From contig NC_092803.1 of NCBI RefSeq assembly GCF_040954645.1, forward strand, positions 84,926,417 to 84,990,416: a DNA stretch of 64,000 nt. Direction: 5' to 3'. The position numbers and the translations under genes are program-made. Below the pieces are notes generated by a model that saw only the letters and a list, made by a program, of their open reading frames with translations, did no database searches and had not been told where the DNA came from. Each line of letters starts with the position of its first letter. The first letter of the stretch is position 1. Origin of the DNA: Diabrotica undecimpunctata. Lineage: Eukaryota; Arthropoda; Insecta; Coleoptera; Chrysomelidae. This document shows positions 1 to 10,400 of the stretch, one piece after another.

Positions 1-248
1 TGGGAGTACAGTAGCGAGAGAGGTGCATTTTTAAAGTGATCTTTGAAATAGCTTGTTGGACTAGTGTCAATACTGTCGGATAATTTGTCTAGTGGAATGT
101 GAAGAAAATGTCTGTGATAGTGGGAGATTTCTCTTGATTTGCCTATCTCTTCAGCATAGTAACCATTATTCGGAATCTCCTGAATATTGAGTGGATGGAC
201 CAGGGCGAGGATTGTCCTGTGAAAAATTTGGGTCTTGAGTAGGTTTAT
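1..248 (-). CDS. Open frame after/overlapping gypsy-1 pol, partial (env position)
   Basis: Frame different from pol, open from just after a TAG at 249-251 to the window edge (82 codons), overlapping the last 83 bases of pol. No ATG is visible in it, so if real it would need splicing or a frameshift. In errantivirus-type gypsy elements this is the place of the env gene, normally made from a spliced RNA. I recognise no envelope motif in the short piece. It could also be a chance open frame. Confidence 0.3.
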   Translation of the reverse strand, partial: MNLLKTQIFHRTILALVHPLNIQEIPNNGYYAEEIGKSREISHYHRHFLHIPLDKLSDSIDTSPTSYFKDHFKNAPLSLLYS

Positions 249-3200
249 CTACATGTTTTCGTATTCGTTTTACATATTTAAGGGGAGTGCTTGTTAAATT
301 TTGTTTATCTGTTTTACCGATTATTTTTGTTTTGTCTTGCGTTTCTGGATGAATAGTGGAGAAAGGGGCTTGTAATTTGGACTTATGTTTTTTCTTAGAA
401 ACATATAGGGATTTTGTAAGGTCTATTTCCGGAATATCTTCGGCATTTTCGTTTTGTCTATCTAAAAGTTGTTGTCTTTTTTGTTTTTGTTTATTATATA
501 GTTCTGCAATAAAGGGTTGGAGTTCTTCTTTATGTCTTTGATTATATGTTTCGTATATCGGAAGATCAAAGTCGAAATGTATTTCTTCTGCATAGGGTCC
601 GTACAGAATTGAGAACGGGGAATAATCTGTGGAACTGTGGATTGATTGGTTGTAAATAAGAATGGCGTGTGATAGAATGTCATCTAACGAATCATTTGGA
701 TTTTGGGCTTGTAAGGTCCTAAGTTTTTCAATAAGAGTTGAATGAAAGCGCTCTACAGGAGAGTTTGAGGAAGAATTGTTTACTGTTGTAAAATGTATTT
801 CGATTTTGTGGATATTTAGGAATTCTTTAATGACTGCGGAATTAAATTCGGTGCCGCTGTCGCATACAATCTTTTTTGGATAATTGTGGTGCGAAAAGTA
901 GTGTCTTAATTTATTTAGTATGGAAATGGAAGTTTTGTCGGTGAGCTTATAGCATTGACCGTATTTGGAAAAAGAATCTATTATTGTGAGATACAGGTTT
1001 TTATTGCAGTGGAATAGATCGATATGTAATATATCAAAAGGTTTTTGACCTAACAACGGTCCTAATTGGGGAAGTTTATAAGGGCGTCGTTCGTATTTAT
1101 TTTTTAGGCAAATTTCGCATTTATTGATAAAATTAGAAATAGTTGTCTGCATTGAGGGCCAATAAAATTTTTGTTTTAAATGTTTGTAGGTTTCAATTAT
1201 TCCGTTGTGATTTTCTACGTGATATTTCTTTATGCATTCTATTTGTTGGTTTTCTTCTTCTATGTCCTGAAGTAGTATATTGCAAAATATTGCTTTGACT
1301 GTGGAATTTATTTTTTCTTTAAAATAGTTACAGATAAAAGGTCTAAATTCGTGAGGGATTGTTATTGCAAATTTTTGATTTGGTCTAAGGATATTTTGGA
1401 AGGTATTTGCTATTTCTGTTTTCCAATTATTTGTCAAAGTGACAGTGTAACGGTGTTTGTTAAAAATTCTTTTGTATTTAATTTCAAAATTATTTGACTC
1501 TGGTTTAAAAAGAATTTGGTTTGAGGATAAATTAATTGGTTCAGGTGAAATCTCTATTCCAGTGATAGGGTTCTCAGCTGATGTATGTTGTGTGTTAATA
1601 CTGTTTTGTAAGTTGTCAAAATCGGCAAGGAAATCGTCTATGTCGAAATTGTCGGGTGGTTCAGCACATTCTGAATTCGGGGGTTCAGCACATTCTGAAC
1701 TCGAGCTTAGGGCATTTATTTGGACTCGGCTAAGAGCATCGGCAACTTGATTCTCTTTGCCTTTTTTATATTTAACTTCAAAATCATATTCTTCTAGTTT
1801 AAGTCTCCATCGGGCTAATCTAGAAGTGGGGTCTTTAATTTTGTAGATCAATACGAGAGGATTGTGATCTGTTTCTACAGTGAATTTTTGGTTGTATAAA
1901 TACATACGGAAGTGTTTACAAGAATCTAGTATGGCTAAAAGTTCTTTTTCAATAGTGGAGTAGTTTCGTTCTGCGGAATTTAAAGTTCGAGAATAGTAGG
2001 CAATAGGGTGATTATTTTGAGATAATACTGATCCTATAGCTATATTAGAGGCGTCTGTAGTCAGTACAAAAGGCTTTTCGAAGTCTGGATATTGTAAGAC
2101 TGGAGAATTAGTTAACAATTGTTTGCATTTTGCAAAACATTCTAAATAATTTGGATTTGTGGGGTCGATAGTTGCTCCTTTTCGAGTACATCTCGAAAAT
2201 GGGCACGTTATTTTTGCAAAGTTGGGTATGAATCTTCGGTAGTAACCGATTAAACCAAGAAATGATTTAATTTCTTTTACTGTTTTTGGTAGAGGATATT
2301 TTTGTATAGCTTCGATTTTTGCTGGGTTAGGTTTGATTCCTTCGGTTGTCACTACGTGACCTAAGAAAGAAACTTCTTTCGTGAGAAACTCGGATTTGTC
2401 TAACTGAATTTTTAAATTATTTTTCCTAAAAGTGTCAAAAATAGTCGCAATATGAACTAAGTGTTCTTGCAGTGACTTGGAAAAAATAATGACGTCGTCC
2501 ATGTAGACGAAGCAAAACTTATGAATAAAGGGCCTAAGAATATTGTCCATTAACCTTTCGAATGTTGCTGGGCTATTCTTTAAACCAAAGGGCATACGTA
2601 AAAATTCAAAGTGACCATGCGGAACTGAAAAGGCTGTTTTCCGAATAGAATCCGGATGAACTTCAATCTGATGGTAACCTTGAGCTAAATCTAATGTTGT
2701 GAAATAACTGGCTTTTCCTAAGTTATCCAGTATCTCATCTATCTGAGGAAGTGGGTAGCGATCACTTTCAGTATGATCATTGAGCTTCCTGTAATCAATT
2801 ACTAATCTAAATTTTTTCTGACCTGAGGCATCAGCTTTTTTTGGTACTATCCAAATTGGAGCTGAGTACGGTGAAATTGACGGTCGAATTATCTTATTAT
2901 CTAATAAATTATTTATTTGTTTTTTCATTTCTTCCTGCATTGCTTTGGGATGCCGAAATCCCTTTACATAAATTGGGTTTTCATCCTTCGTTTTAATTTC
3001 GTGTCTAACAGCTGACGTGAAAGTTAAATTTTTGTTTTCGTCGTAAAATACGTCTTTAAATTTTTTGCAAAGACTTATAATTTTATATTTTTCTTCGTTA
3101 TTTAAGTGCGAAGTACGGATTTTATTTTCATTAAAATGCGTCGTTGGAATTTTTACTATATTATAATTACAAAAGTTCTCAACTTCAATTCTCTTATTAA

Positions 3201-3786
3201 ATTTCATAGGCATAGGTAAGTCGAAAGTGTCTAGAAAGCCGTTTTTTGCAACGTGAATAGAATGGGGAATTTTGATACCTTGAAAGTGTCTTTCGCGCAA
3301 TAAAACTTCGCCATTATGAACGCTTACTGGAATTTTTTGGTATAATGTTTCAAATGGAATGCTAACGTGAGGATTCTCAAAGGTTAAAGTATGAGTTGCG
3401 TAGCTAATTGTGGCGTGGAATCTTTTCAGATCGTAAGTTCCAAGGAGGATATCAAAGTGTTGACTAAAGTCGGCAATTTTTACGTCGAATGTTTGTGGAA
3501 TTCCATATTCTAGGAATAGTGGCGTCTTAATATTTAAGTCGTGCTTGGAAGTAATTTTCATTGACGTTAGCGAAAAAGGTTTTCGATAAATATGATTTTT
3601 ATCAAATAGTTTGAGAGCTCGCGGATTTAAAATTGAATGGGAACCGCCGGTATCGATTAAAACGCATAGATGTGTTTTGGGTGTAATGAAGCAGGGTAAC
3701 CCAGGGGAACTTTCAATATTATGTAGGTTTATACAGGGGGTGGATGATCGTGTAACGGGATGGCTTGAAAATCCTGATGATTTTCA
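166..3786 (-). CDS. pol: Gypsy-1 Pol polyprotein (protease, RT, RNase H, integrase)
   Basis: Uninterrupted frame. The first ATG is at 3561, but the protease active site (DTG, Asp codon at 3652-3654) lies upstream in the same frame, so translation must come from gag. The frame is open back to 3786 and overlaps gag by 58 bases in the -1 frame, as expected for -1 ribosomal frameshifting; I see no perfect slippery heptamer. Counting from the ATG: RT about residues 205-400 with YMDD at 353-356; RNase H from about 500 (Asp503, Glu540, Asp565); integrase zinc finger His781, His785, Cys815, Cys818; integrase catalytic Asp848, Asp901, Glu937 (DD35E spacing). A short repeat of the residues SECAEPP occurs twice near residue 625. 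It acts in cytoplasmic particles, making cDNA and integrating it. Intact and plausibly functional as an enzyme. Confidence 0.93.
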
Positions 3787-4973
3787 TCATGCAAATCGGG
3801 CTCTTGTTCGGATTCGTAATTTTCGAAATCATTTTCGAAATATTGGGTATCATTTGAGTCTATGTGAAAATTGTGGCTTCTATTAGTTGTAATTGTCATG
3901 GGCTGATGGTTTCTGGTTGTGGTAGTTTGAACACCGCTCATTGGAGTAGCTAAATTTGGTTGGGGTCGAGGAGCTTTATATTTATTTAATCTTTGTTGGT
4001 TGTTTTTCGGAACATTGTTTCGTTGGAAGGATTGATTTTGTTCGTGAGAACTGAAATTTTGTCTCTGAGGAAAATTATAGTTCTGTTGTGGAGTGAAGTT
4101 AAAATTGGGCTCTGTGTTGTGAGTTGAAGGTCTCACATAATTTGAATGCGTGGGTTGGAAGTTTGAGTATGTGGGTTGAAAGTTTGTGGATCTTTGATTA
4201 TTCGAAGATTGATAGGGTTTATTTTTGAGTGGGGCCTTTTTGTTTTGTTGGCTCTTTAGGAAGTTCATGTATTGTTGTTGATTTTTGTGGTTATCGTAGG
4301 CAATACACTTTTGAAGGGCTTCTTCTAGGGAATTTAATTCAAAATGCGATAAGTATTCGCAATAAGGCTCGTTGATTCCGGTACAGAAAGTTTTGAGGGC
4401 AATGTTTTTGAAGTATGGAGTTTTAAAAGTTACTGTCGCGGGATTATCGTTTAGGGTGATGTGTTGGAGTTAATCGTTCAGATTTGTAGTTATTCTCTGA
4501 TGATAATTGTCGTAGGATTCACTATGTTTTTGGACGGTGGTGGATAGTTGTGTTACTAATATGTCTTCGGAACGTCTGTCTCCGTATTTAGTTAATAACG
4601 CTGGACGAATTTGTGTCCAATTGGTTTTATTAGAATAGTTTAAGAAATTTCTAGGTTCTCCTTTAATTCGAGATACGATATGGGAATTTAAGATAAATTC
4701 TTGGGACGGATTTAAATCTTGGGTGCCTAAGAAAACTATTAAATTATCTACTGCTTTGATCAAGGTGGAGAGGTTGTCTCCAGAAGAGAATTCGGGCAGA
4801 GTTGAGCAAAGGCTAGCAATATCGCTATTGGTCATCGGCACTTTGGAACGTAATTTAGATGCAGGCTTAGATTTAGAGGTTTGTAGATTTTTTTTTATTT
4901 TTAAATTTAAATTGTCGAATAGTAAACTTAAATTTTCGATACTATTTTGGGAAATATCATTCAATGTACTCAT
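3729..4973 (-). pseudogene. gag: Gypsy-1 Gag, one in-frame stop
   Basis: Structural Gag protein. I place the start at the ATG at 4971-4973 (protein begins MSTLND); an ATG nine codons upstream is in frame but less likely. The frame runs to a TAA at 3729-3731 and is broken only once, by TAA at 4470-4472; sequence on both sides is in the same frame and reads through cleanly. The C-terminal third is rich in Asn, Gln, Ser and Pro and has no CCHC zinc knuckle, as in several errantivirus-type Gags. The single nonsense codon is either a recent mutation or a sequencing/assembly error. Confidence 0.82.
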
Positions 4974-5256
4974 AAAATATATGCAAAAATATAAATGCAA
5001 GTATATATAAAAATTCGTTGAAGTAAAATGTTATAAATAATATAAATTCAATAAACAATAAATAATAAATTCAATGTAAATGTTTAAGAATTCAATTAAA
5101 ATAATAAATGCTCATAAACAATGGTAAAGAAAGGAAAAACTTACGCAAGGATGATCGTGTTTGATTTCCAATACATTTTTCTCTTTTACCAGGTTCTTCA
5201 GGATTTCATTAAACTAATGTAGACCAGGAAACGACTATGTTTCTGTATGAAATATC
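4974..5256 (-). other. Gypsy-1 leader between primer-binding site and gag
   Basis: AT-rich leader of about 280 bases with no open frame. No structured packaging signal is recognised by eye. Confidence 0.6.
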
Positions 5257-5274
5257 CTGTGGTTCGCAGCGCCA
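5257..5274 (-). promoter_or_regulatory. Gypsy-1 primer-binding site
   Basis: The minus strand reads TGGCGCTGCGAACCACAG four bases after the LTR end. It begins with TGG (complement of tRNA 3' CCA) and contains GAACC where the T-arm complement is expected. The tRNA identity is not assigned. Confidence 0.72.
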
Positions 5275-5278
5275 GAAA

Positions 5279-5493
5279 TGTTTCTTCAACGTCGATATTC
5301 CCAAAAAAAAATCTTTATTTCGAAAATAAGTTACAATTTTTGAGAAATTCTACAAACTACTACATTTAATGATTTAAACTTGACTATTGAAACATAATAA
5401 TTACAATAATAATAAAAATATTGATTTCTTCCTATTTATAACGTCGGATATCGGAATCTGCTGATTCTTAATAGTAAGGGAGCTTATGGCTAC

Positions 5494-5494
<1 letters not shown>
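5279..5494 (-). repeat. Gypsy-1 5' LTR
   Basis: On the minus strand it starts TGTAGCCATAAGC and ends GAAGAAACA, i.e. the TG...CA termini typical of LTRs, 216 bp, ending four bases before the primer-binding site. It contains a TATA box (TATAAATA at 5433-5440) and an A-rich AATAAA-like segment near its end. The partner LTR is outside the window, so the boundaries rest on TG/CA, the primer-binding site and the abrupt change to (TA)n. Confidence 0.78.

Positions 5495-5498
<4 letters not shown>

Positions 5499-5550
<52 letters not shown>
5499..5550. repeat. (TA)n microsatellite
   Basis: Pure TA dinucleotide run of about 52 bp separating the gypsy-1 LTR from the Tc1/mariner element; it supplies the TA target of the latter. 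Confidence 0.97.
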
Positions 5551-5553
<3 letters not shown>

Positions 5554-5900
5554 TGTGACCCATTTAGATTGTTGGAAACACCTCTATAAAATTTGAAGTT
5601 GTTAACCGATTTTAACCAATTTTTTTTTTAATGTCATGTAATAAAAGGTCTATTGCGGGACAAAATATGAAATATTTAATTAAATTTTCAGGGCAGTCTA
5701 CGATACTTCTTCTTCGTCGAAAATGGAGAATTTGTATTAGCGATTTTTTTATTAAAAAAATTTCTACGCCACTGGATTTACAGTGGCTTCAAATAGCTAT
5801 GACAAAAATTTTATTAAAATATATTTATTAATAACGAAGTTATGACAACTTAAAATTTTAAAACTCACTAAGCTACGAGTCAAAAAAGAACACCCTGTAT
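5551..5900 (+). repeat. Left terminal inverted repeat
   Basis: Inverted copy of 7745-8097; includes the outer CAGTGTGACC terminus and the segment AACTCACTAAG near its inner edge. Small ORFs in it mirror those in the right TIR and are not genes. Confidence 0.92.
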
Positions 5901-6104
5901 CAATAGATAACCATAAAACTAATTATTTTTCAAATAATTTTAATAATAAACCACTACTAGACAAAAAAATGTTTAAAATAGCATAAAAATTTAATGCAAG
6001 TAATGCACTTACATTATTATTAACTTTACATGCTACAACTTAAATCTCAGTTGCCATGACAACGATATTACTGTTGAAATTATTTGTGTCATACAAATTT
6101 CAGT

Positions 6105-6577
6105 GCTAAACTCGGTTCGCTATTCCCAGTCCGAACTGTCTAGTGAATTTAGTAATTATTTTTTTGCAAAGTTAGTTACTTTTTGACGGACTAAAGGTGG
6201 CTGGAAATTACTATACAACCAAGCACACGTACTCATAGCCAATATTAATAGTAAACAAACTAAATAGTAAATAAAATAGAACTTTGCGAATTACCGACAA
6301 TCAATATTTAATTATCTGCACCATATAATAAATAGTTATGTTAAATTATAACAACTAAAATATATTTTTTAAATATATACTACCCAAAATTTGATGGGTT
6401 TTAGTATACACTTCCACTATTTAGAATAATTCTTCTTTTTTTAAAGAAAGAAGTCTGCAATAGTAGGATACTTGAGCTATTAATACTGAGAAGTAGGAAT
6501 TGTTGTGTTGTAGGTTTCCGACAATGAATCTGTCAAAATATGCCCGAGCTAAGCGAATGAAGTTTAGCATAAATTTA
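6105..6577 (-). repeat. Repeat family X, internally deleted copy inside the Tc1/mariner element
   Basis: The reverse complement of this stretch matches two separate places on the plus strand: 30302-30600 and about 42055-42205. Here the two matching blocks are contiguous. The ends are imperfect inverted repeats (GCTAAACT...TTCGCT at both sides), so it looks like a short, internally deleted (MITE-like) derivative of a longer element. No protein; flanking duplications are not clear. Confidence 0.75.
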
Positions 6578-6632
6578 TGCATAATATCTGCAACAATATT
6601 TACTTCAAATTCTTTTAATAATATTTTGTGTC

Positions 6633-7690
6633 ATGGCTGCAAGATTAAGTTTGAGAGAAAAAATTGAAATTATTCTTTTGGGAGATAACGATAGAAGTGC
6701 CAGGGAAGTTTGTACAATATTTAATGACAGACATGTTTATCGTCCTAATATTAGCTGCGGTACGGTAAACAAAATAAATAGAATATTTAATGAATATGGT
6801 GCAGTATCAAAACTAATTTTAAAAAATAACCCATTACAAAGAAGAAGAGGAAATTATCAAATCATTTTAGATCATTTCAGAAATAACAATAATGCCAGTT
6901 TAATGAATGCCAGTTTATATTTGAATGTGCCTCGAGAGAGTATTCGACGATGTCTTAAGGTAAATAATATTAAACCTTTCAAACCAAAATTCTTACACAC
7001 ATTACAAGGCGACGAAGCAAAACGTTTAGAATATTGTTTATGGGCCCAAGGGGAATATTTAAACAATATAAATTTTCTAAAAACGTGTTGTTTACCGACG
7101 AAGCCACTTTCACTACAAATGGAGTAGTATCATCACAGAATTGTCGCTATTGGACAGCAGATAATCCCCATTGGGTAATAAACTGTAAAAGCCAGTATTC
7201 TCAAAAAATCAATGTCTGGTGTGGTATAGTGAACGAGCGAGTTATTGGTCCTTTCTTTTTTGAAGAAAACTTGAACTCACAGAACTTTTTAGAATTTTTA
7301 TACACCGACTTGTGAGATGCTATTCATGAGCTCCCAATTAATGAACGATTAAATTTGTATATTCAGTTGGATGGGTGTTCTATTCATTACGCCAGAACCG
7401 TGAAGCAATGGATAAATGAAAATTTTCCGAACCGTTGGATAGGCCGGGGTAGTCCGTTGATAGATTGGCCACCCAGATCTCCAGATCTCACAATTTTAGA
7501 CTTCTTTCTCTGAGGAGTTATCAAACAAAAAGTTTACCAAACCCGTGCAAGAGACGTAAACGAACCCGTGCAAGAATTCGACAGGCATGTGCAGAAAATA
7601 CTCCCCAACAACTAAGAAATGTAATAAGAAATATTTATAAACGCTACGCTCCACCATCTAAATGTATCCAATTAGATGGTGGATTGGTAG
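6633..7690 (+). pseudogene. Tc1/mariner-type transposase, inactivated
   Basis: Starts at ATG 6633 with an N-terminal helix-turn-helix region, followed by a DDE domain: first Asp in LFTDEATF (about 7090), second in QLDG (about 7370), third in SPDLTILDFF (about 7490). The last motif is typical of the insect group whose N-terminus is annotated as DUF4817. Damage: a frameshift in the A/T run near 7080, a TGA after YTDL (7315, probably from CGA), a TGA replacing the Trp after DFFL (about 7513), and a second frameshift caused by a short local duplication of CCCGTGCAAGA near 7540-7575. The recognisable C-terminus ends near 7690. Not functional. Confidence 0.88.
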
Positions 7691-7744
7691 AGGCAACTAG
7701 GATTAAACTAAAATTATGTTTCCATGTTTCTGTTAATACAGAGT

Positions 7745-8097
7745 GTTTTTTTTTAACGTTAATACAGAGTGTTTTTTTCTTAGTGAGTTTAAAAATTTTA
7801 AGTTGTCATAAGTTTGTAATTAATAAATATATCTTAATGAAATTTTTGTCATAGCTATTTGAAGCCACTCTAAATCCAGTGGCGTAGAAATTTTTTTAAT
7901 AAAAAAATCGCTAATACAAATTTTCCATTTTCGACGAAGAAAAAGTATCGTAGAATGCCCTGAAAATTTAACTAAATATTTCATATTTTGTCCCGCAATA
8001 GACCTTTTATTACATGACATTAAAAAAAAATTTGGTTAAAATCGGTTAACAACTTCAAATTTTATAGAGGTGTTTCCAATCTAAATGGGTCACACTG
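7745..8097 (-). repeat. Right terminal inverted repeat
   Basis: Inverted copy of 5551-5900, ending GGTCACACTG next to a TA tract. Confidence 0.92.
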
Positions 8098-8134
8098 TAT
8101 ATATATATATATATATATAAATATATATATATAT
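8098..8134. repeat. (TA)n microsatellite
   Basis: TA run with one interruption, immediately after the right TIR of the Tc1/mariner element. Confidence 0.95.
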
Positions 8135-9454
8135 TGAGATGATTGGTCTTTAAAGAAAATAATTTATAAATTATATACTAGATAATATTAGATATAAAAA
8201 GTATTTGGTTATTTTAATAAGTTATATACTAGAGAATTTTATAAAAATTATTTATGTGAGGGCATTTTTAAGAAATTAGCATATAATAATTGTAAAAAGT
8301 TGTATTTTAGTAATTATAATGTGGTAGATATATTTAAGTGAGCCATGTGACTAGGCAACCAACTATACATTTGAGTGACAGACAGATATACATACTCTTT
8401 AAAGTGACATAGAAATTCATAATTAGGAATATAAAGTAGGGTTATAATAATGTTAGTTTAAAATGTTTAATTTATATATATTTACTGATTTAAGTGTTTA
8501 TTCTGATCTGAAAAGCCTAAATGTCAACAAAATTATCAATAGAAAATTAAAGAATTCTCCAGATTACAGAATTTGACCTTTGTTTACGGTCGAACATTCT
8601 CGAATAATGGTTATATCTGTGGATCGAACATATACTTTTTCCAGAAAATTCAGACATGTGTTTAATGGAACAAATCGAACAGGATTTCTTGCTAGATGAT
8701 TCTGGAACATGAAAAAAGATATAAATACCCGGTGATTTGGATTCAAGATGTCCATTCAGTTAGTCAATCAGTTATGAGTTACAGTTACTATGATGGCCAG
8801 TTTTTTAGTATGAAAGTTAGTTAGAGTCAGTCAATCAGTTATAATTGTTCAATATAGTGAGTTAAATCAAGATTAAGAAACAGTATAAAGAAAATATTAT
8901 TGAAGATTAAAAATTATGTTATGTATAAATGATGATTGAATAATGGAAGAAGTATTAATTGAATAATAAAATTAAATAATATATTTGGTGATTGGATATT
9001 GGTATATAGAAAAGAAGAATAAATATAAATGCTGTTTGCTGGTTTGCTTGGTGGTTTATAAATGCTGGCGAAGAAAAATATCTTAAATTGGTGGAAGCTG
9101 ATAATTGGAAAAAGTAATTTCACAAAAACAAGGATAACCGAAGCTGCGAAGAAGACATTGAGTGGTGATTATAATCTATACAGTGGAAAACAGTTCATTT
9201 AGGCATTCAGTGACAGAAAGGTACAAAAATTTGTTAATATAATTTAGTTAGTGTCATAACAATTTCAATTTTGAAGATAGTTTGTTTAAATTTTACATTG
9301 TCTATAGAATTTAATTAGTTTCATAATAGATATAATAAAGATAATTTAAAAAGTGCTTACAAACTAATTCTTTGAGAACCGCGATAAAAACCCTATATAT
9401 ATTATATTATTAAAAATACTCATTGCTCATAATTCACAAACAATACATCATAAC

Positions 9455-9458
<4 letters not shown>
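8135..9458. other. AT-rich stretch without genes
   Basis: No convincing open frame on either strand. Apart from the heat-shock-like promoter cluster around 8592-8760 I recognise nothing; a 14-base segment AGTCAATCAGTTAT occurs twice (about 8763 and 8831). Confidence 0.6.
8592..8760 (+). promoter_or_regulatory. Heat-shock-element-like promoter cluster
   Basis: GAAcaTTCtcGAA at 8592-8604 has three perfectly spaced heat-shock units (nGAAnnTTCnnGAAn). Further partial elements are GAAaaTTC at 8644-8651 and TTCtgGAA at 8700-8707. A TATA box (TATAAATA) follows at 8720-8727 and an arthropod initiator-like TCAGT at 8756-8760. The order and spacing resemble hsp-type core promoters. No coding sequence follows, so it may drive a non-coding RNA or belong to an unrecognised LTR/TE promoter. 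Confidence 0.5.

Positions 9459-9533
<75 letters not shown>
9459..9533. repeat. (TA)n microsatellite
   Basis: About 75 bp of uninterrupted TA dinucleotides. Confidence 0.97.
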
Positions 9534-9538
<5 letters not shown>

Positions 9539-9639
9539 AAGCACTTTATTAAACTTTAAATATTACATTTTACATTTAAATTTCATGTTTACATTTTTTT
9601 AAAAAGTTTAACATTTTAATAGTTCTTGTGTTCCATGTT

Positions 9640-10400
9640 CTTATTTTCAACTCTTTATTTTTTTTTTGTTTTGTTGTCTTCGTCTTTTATTTTTGTTTTC
9701 TTGTCTATCTTTCCTTATTTCCCTTTTGTTGTACTCGAGTTTATCTGCAGTCATTTCCTGTTTCTTTGCCTCGTCCGTCAGCGAATAATGCATCCTCTTA
9801 TCCCTTGCTAGTTTTTTTAACCACCTCCGTGATGGTCCTCCAGCTGGTTGGTGTTTCTATTTCATCTCCTTTTTAGACCATCTATTATCAGTTTGTTGAC
9901 TTTAATTTGGACACGTTTACCTTTCTTTATTTCAATTTTTGCTATTCTTCGTATTTCCTTCTGTATTTGTAATTCCTCTGTCGTTAGATCATTGTTTATA
10001 AATATATATTTTTTCTTTTTTCACTTCTTTAAGTTTACTTTTGTTTTCCATAATTTTTGTTTTTTCTTCTTTGTTTGGCAGTCTGACTAAACATGTTTTA
10101 TCTCCTAGTTTCACAGCTTCTTCTATATTTACGGTAATATTTAGCTCTTTTGTCATAAAATTTCCTATTACTTCTATTAGTATTCTTCTATCTCCAGTTT
10201 CTATTGTCATTCCCTGTATTATCACATTATTTTCTTTTCTTATTCTATCCAACTCTATTCAGATCCTTTTTGATTTGTTCATTTTCTTTCCAGATTTCAC
10301 TATTCTCTTGTTTTAGTTCTGCTAGTTTAGTTTTGAGTTCCCTCATTTCGTATCTGTCTTGTTTTTGTTTCGTTTTCAATTTAAGAATAATTTAAATTCC
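9640..10400 (-). pseudogene. LINE ORF1 remnant (L1-transposase-22-like)
   Basis: Minus-strand reading gives a Lys/Glu-rich coiled coil (around 10260-10370), then an RNA-binding-like core encoded at 9989-10252 (begins MDRIRKENN, contains KLGDKTCLVRLPNKEEK), and a basic C-terminal tail read in other frames down to about 9640. This arrangement matches the ORF1 protein of insect LINEs that resembles the LINE-1 ORF1 RNA-binding domain. Frameshifts occur near 10255 and below 9989. No reverse transcriptase follows. Confidence 0.62.

Larger units (their letters stand above)
1..5494 (-). mobile_element. Ty3/gypsy LTR retrotransposon (gypsy-1), 3' end beyond the window
   Basis: On the minus strand I see, in order, a 5' LTR (5279-5494), a tRNA-like primer-binding site (5257-5274), an untranslated leader, gag (3729-4973) and a protease/RT/RNase H/integrase frame (166-3786). 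The 3' LTR and anything after pol lie left of the window. The right flank is a (TA)n tract. The TSD cannot be tested because the other end is missing. The element is well preserved: pol has no stop, and gag has a single nonsense codon. Confidence 0.93.
5551..8097 (+). mobile_element. Tc1/mariner-superfamily transposon with ~350 bp TIRs
   Basis: Both ends read CAGTGTGACCCATTTAGATT inward and are flanked by TA, the canonical target duplication of the superfamily. The terminal inverted repeats are long: 5551-5900 pairs with about 7745-8097, with only scattered differences; the inner edge of the right TIR carries a short tandem duplication of a segment around CAGAGTGTTTTTTT. The transposase lies between them on the plus strand and is dead. 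The 700 bp between left TIR and transposase is partly occupied by another repeat (6105-6577). Confidence 0.93.

Noticed and set aside
8564..8755. 63-codon minus-strand frame at the heat-shock-like cluster
   Set aside because: No homology recognised and opposite to the promoter direction; likely chance.
9626..10395. Overlapping plus-strand Phe-rich frames
   Set aside because: Antisense of the LINE ORF1 remnant, low complexity, membrane-like only because of T-rich DNA.
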